From contig JAPKCL010000105.1 of the NCBI GenBank assembly GCA_028822955.1, forward strand, positions 1 through 5,942: a stretch of DNA of 5,942 nt, written 5' to 3'. The position numbers were made by a program, and so were the translations under genes. The notes under the pieces were generated by a model. The model saw only the letters and a program-made list of their open reading frames with translations, did not search any database and was not told the origin of the DNA. Positions 5,738 to 5,942 of this stretch are shown one piece after another; positions within the stretch are counted from its first letter, which is position 1, and every line of letters starts with the position of its first letter. Source of the DNA: Candidatus Poseidoniaceae archaeon (lineage in GTDB: Archaea > Thermoplasmatota > Poseidoniia > Poseidoniales > Poseidoniaceae).

Positions 5738-5942
5738 ATGGCAGGGGGCGGTTTCACACTCCCGAAGGCACGACCAAACGGTCCACCTTATTTTTCTCGG
5801 AACCAAATCGCTACGGTTCTGCACCAAGTAGCAGTTTTACTCGAACTCAATGGAGCAAATGTGTTCCGTGTACGCTCGTATCAAAATGTAAGCAGAATGC
5901 TTGGTGGACTCACGGAAGATTTGGGTGAACTCGTAGCAACAG
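5738..5942 (+). CDS. polX: Family-X DNA polymerase (PolX-like), N-terminal fragment
   Basis: The ATG at 5738 opens a frame that runs off the right edge after 68 complete codons. An in-frame TAG at 5720-5722 fixes this as the earliest start. Residues 18-68 resemble the N-terminal helix-hairpin-helix (8-kDa-like) domain of PolX enzymes: N22-x-I-A, then LLELNGANVFRVRSY (34-48), and GLTEDLGELV (57-66). Full bacterial and archaeal PolX proteins are about 570 residues and combine this domain with a nucleotidyltransferase core and a PHP nuclease domain for gap-filling base-excision repair. The catalytic parts lie outside the window, so activity cannot be checked. The first 17 residues are Gly/Pro-rich and basic, an unconserved-looking extension. 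Another protein sharing only this HhH domain is the main alternative. Confidence 0.8.
   Translation, partial: MAGGGFTLPKARPNGPPYFSRNQIATVLHQVAVLLELNGANVFRVRSYQNVSRMLGGLTEDLGELVAT

Noticed and set aside
1..5942. CRISPR array, tRNA or rRNA gene, insertion sequence, toxin-antitoxin or defence system
   Set aside because: No regularly spaced repeats, no RNA gene signatures, no transposase or terminal repeats, and no recognisable defence genes were seen on either strand.

Overview
The window looks like a compact archaeal chromosome segment. It fits best a marine planktonic euryarchaeon of the Marine Group II (Poseidoniales) type. That placement is an inference: genes are tightly packed, several starts have no Shine-Dalgarno (SD) sequence, one gene start has a TATA-like element at leaderless spacing, and the gene mix suits that group. 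No rRNA, tRNA, CRISPR, insertion sequence or phage gene is visible, and base composition looks even.

Layout, left to right. (1) 1-179, minus: 5' end of a gene for an exported or membrane-anchored protein that runs off the left edge. (2) 180-264: shared upstream region with a TATA-like element. (3) 265-732 and 770-1054, plus: a 155-aa protein resembling a shrunken short-chain dehydrogenase/reductase (SDR) fold, then a glutaredoxin. (4) 4812 down to 1025, minus: a membrane pyrophosphatase (713 aa), a lipoprotein (323 aa) and an alpha/beta-hydrolase esterase (204 aa). (5) 4813-4980: divergent intergenic region with a 9-bp inverted repeat. (6) 4981-5316, plus: a NifU/Nfu-type iron-sulfur scaffold. 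(7) 5646 down to 5317, minus: a small three-helix membrane protein. (8) 5738 to the right edge, plus: N-terminus of a family-X DNA polymerase (PolX-like).

Most genes are housekeeping. The pyrophosphatase turns pyrophosphate from biosynthesis into an ion gradient; its sequence points to a K+-dependent enzyme with a sodium-pump-like gate. Glutaredoxin and Nfu both touch thiol and Fe-S biology but are not adjacent. The lipoprotein and esterase are probably co-transcribed: they share a reading frame, and the SD of the second overlaps the stop codon of the first. I see no convincing novel multi-gene system. The most interesting items are the degenerate SDR-like protein, the TGA/SD/TTG junction, the pyrophosphatase gate signature and the hairpin upstream of the pyrophosphatase.
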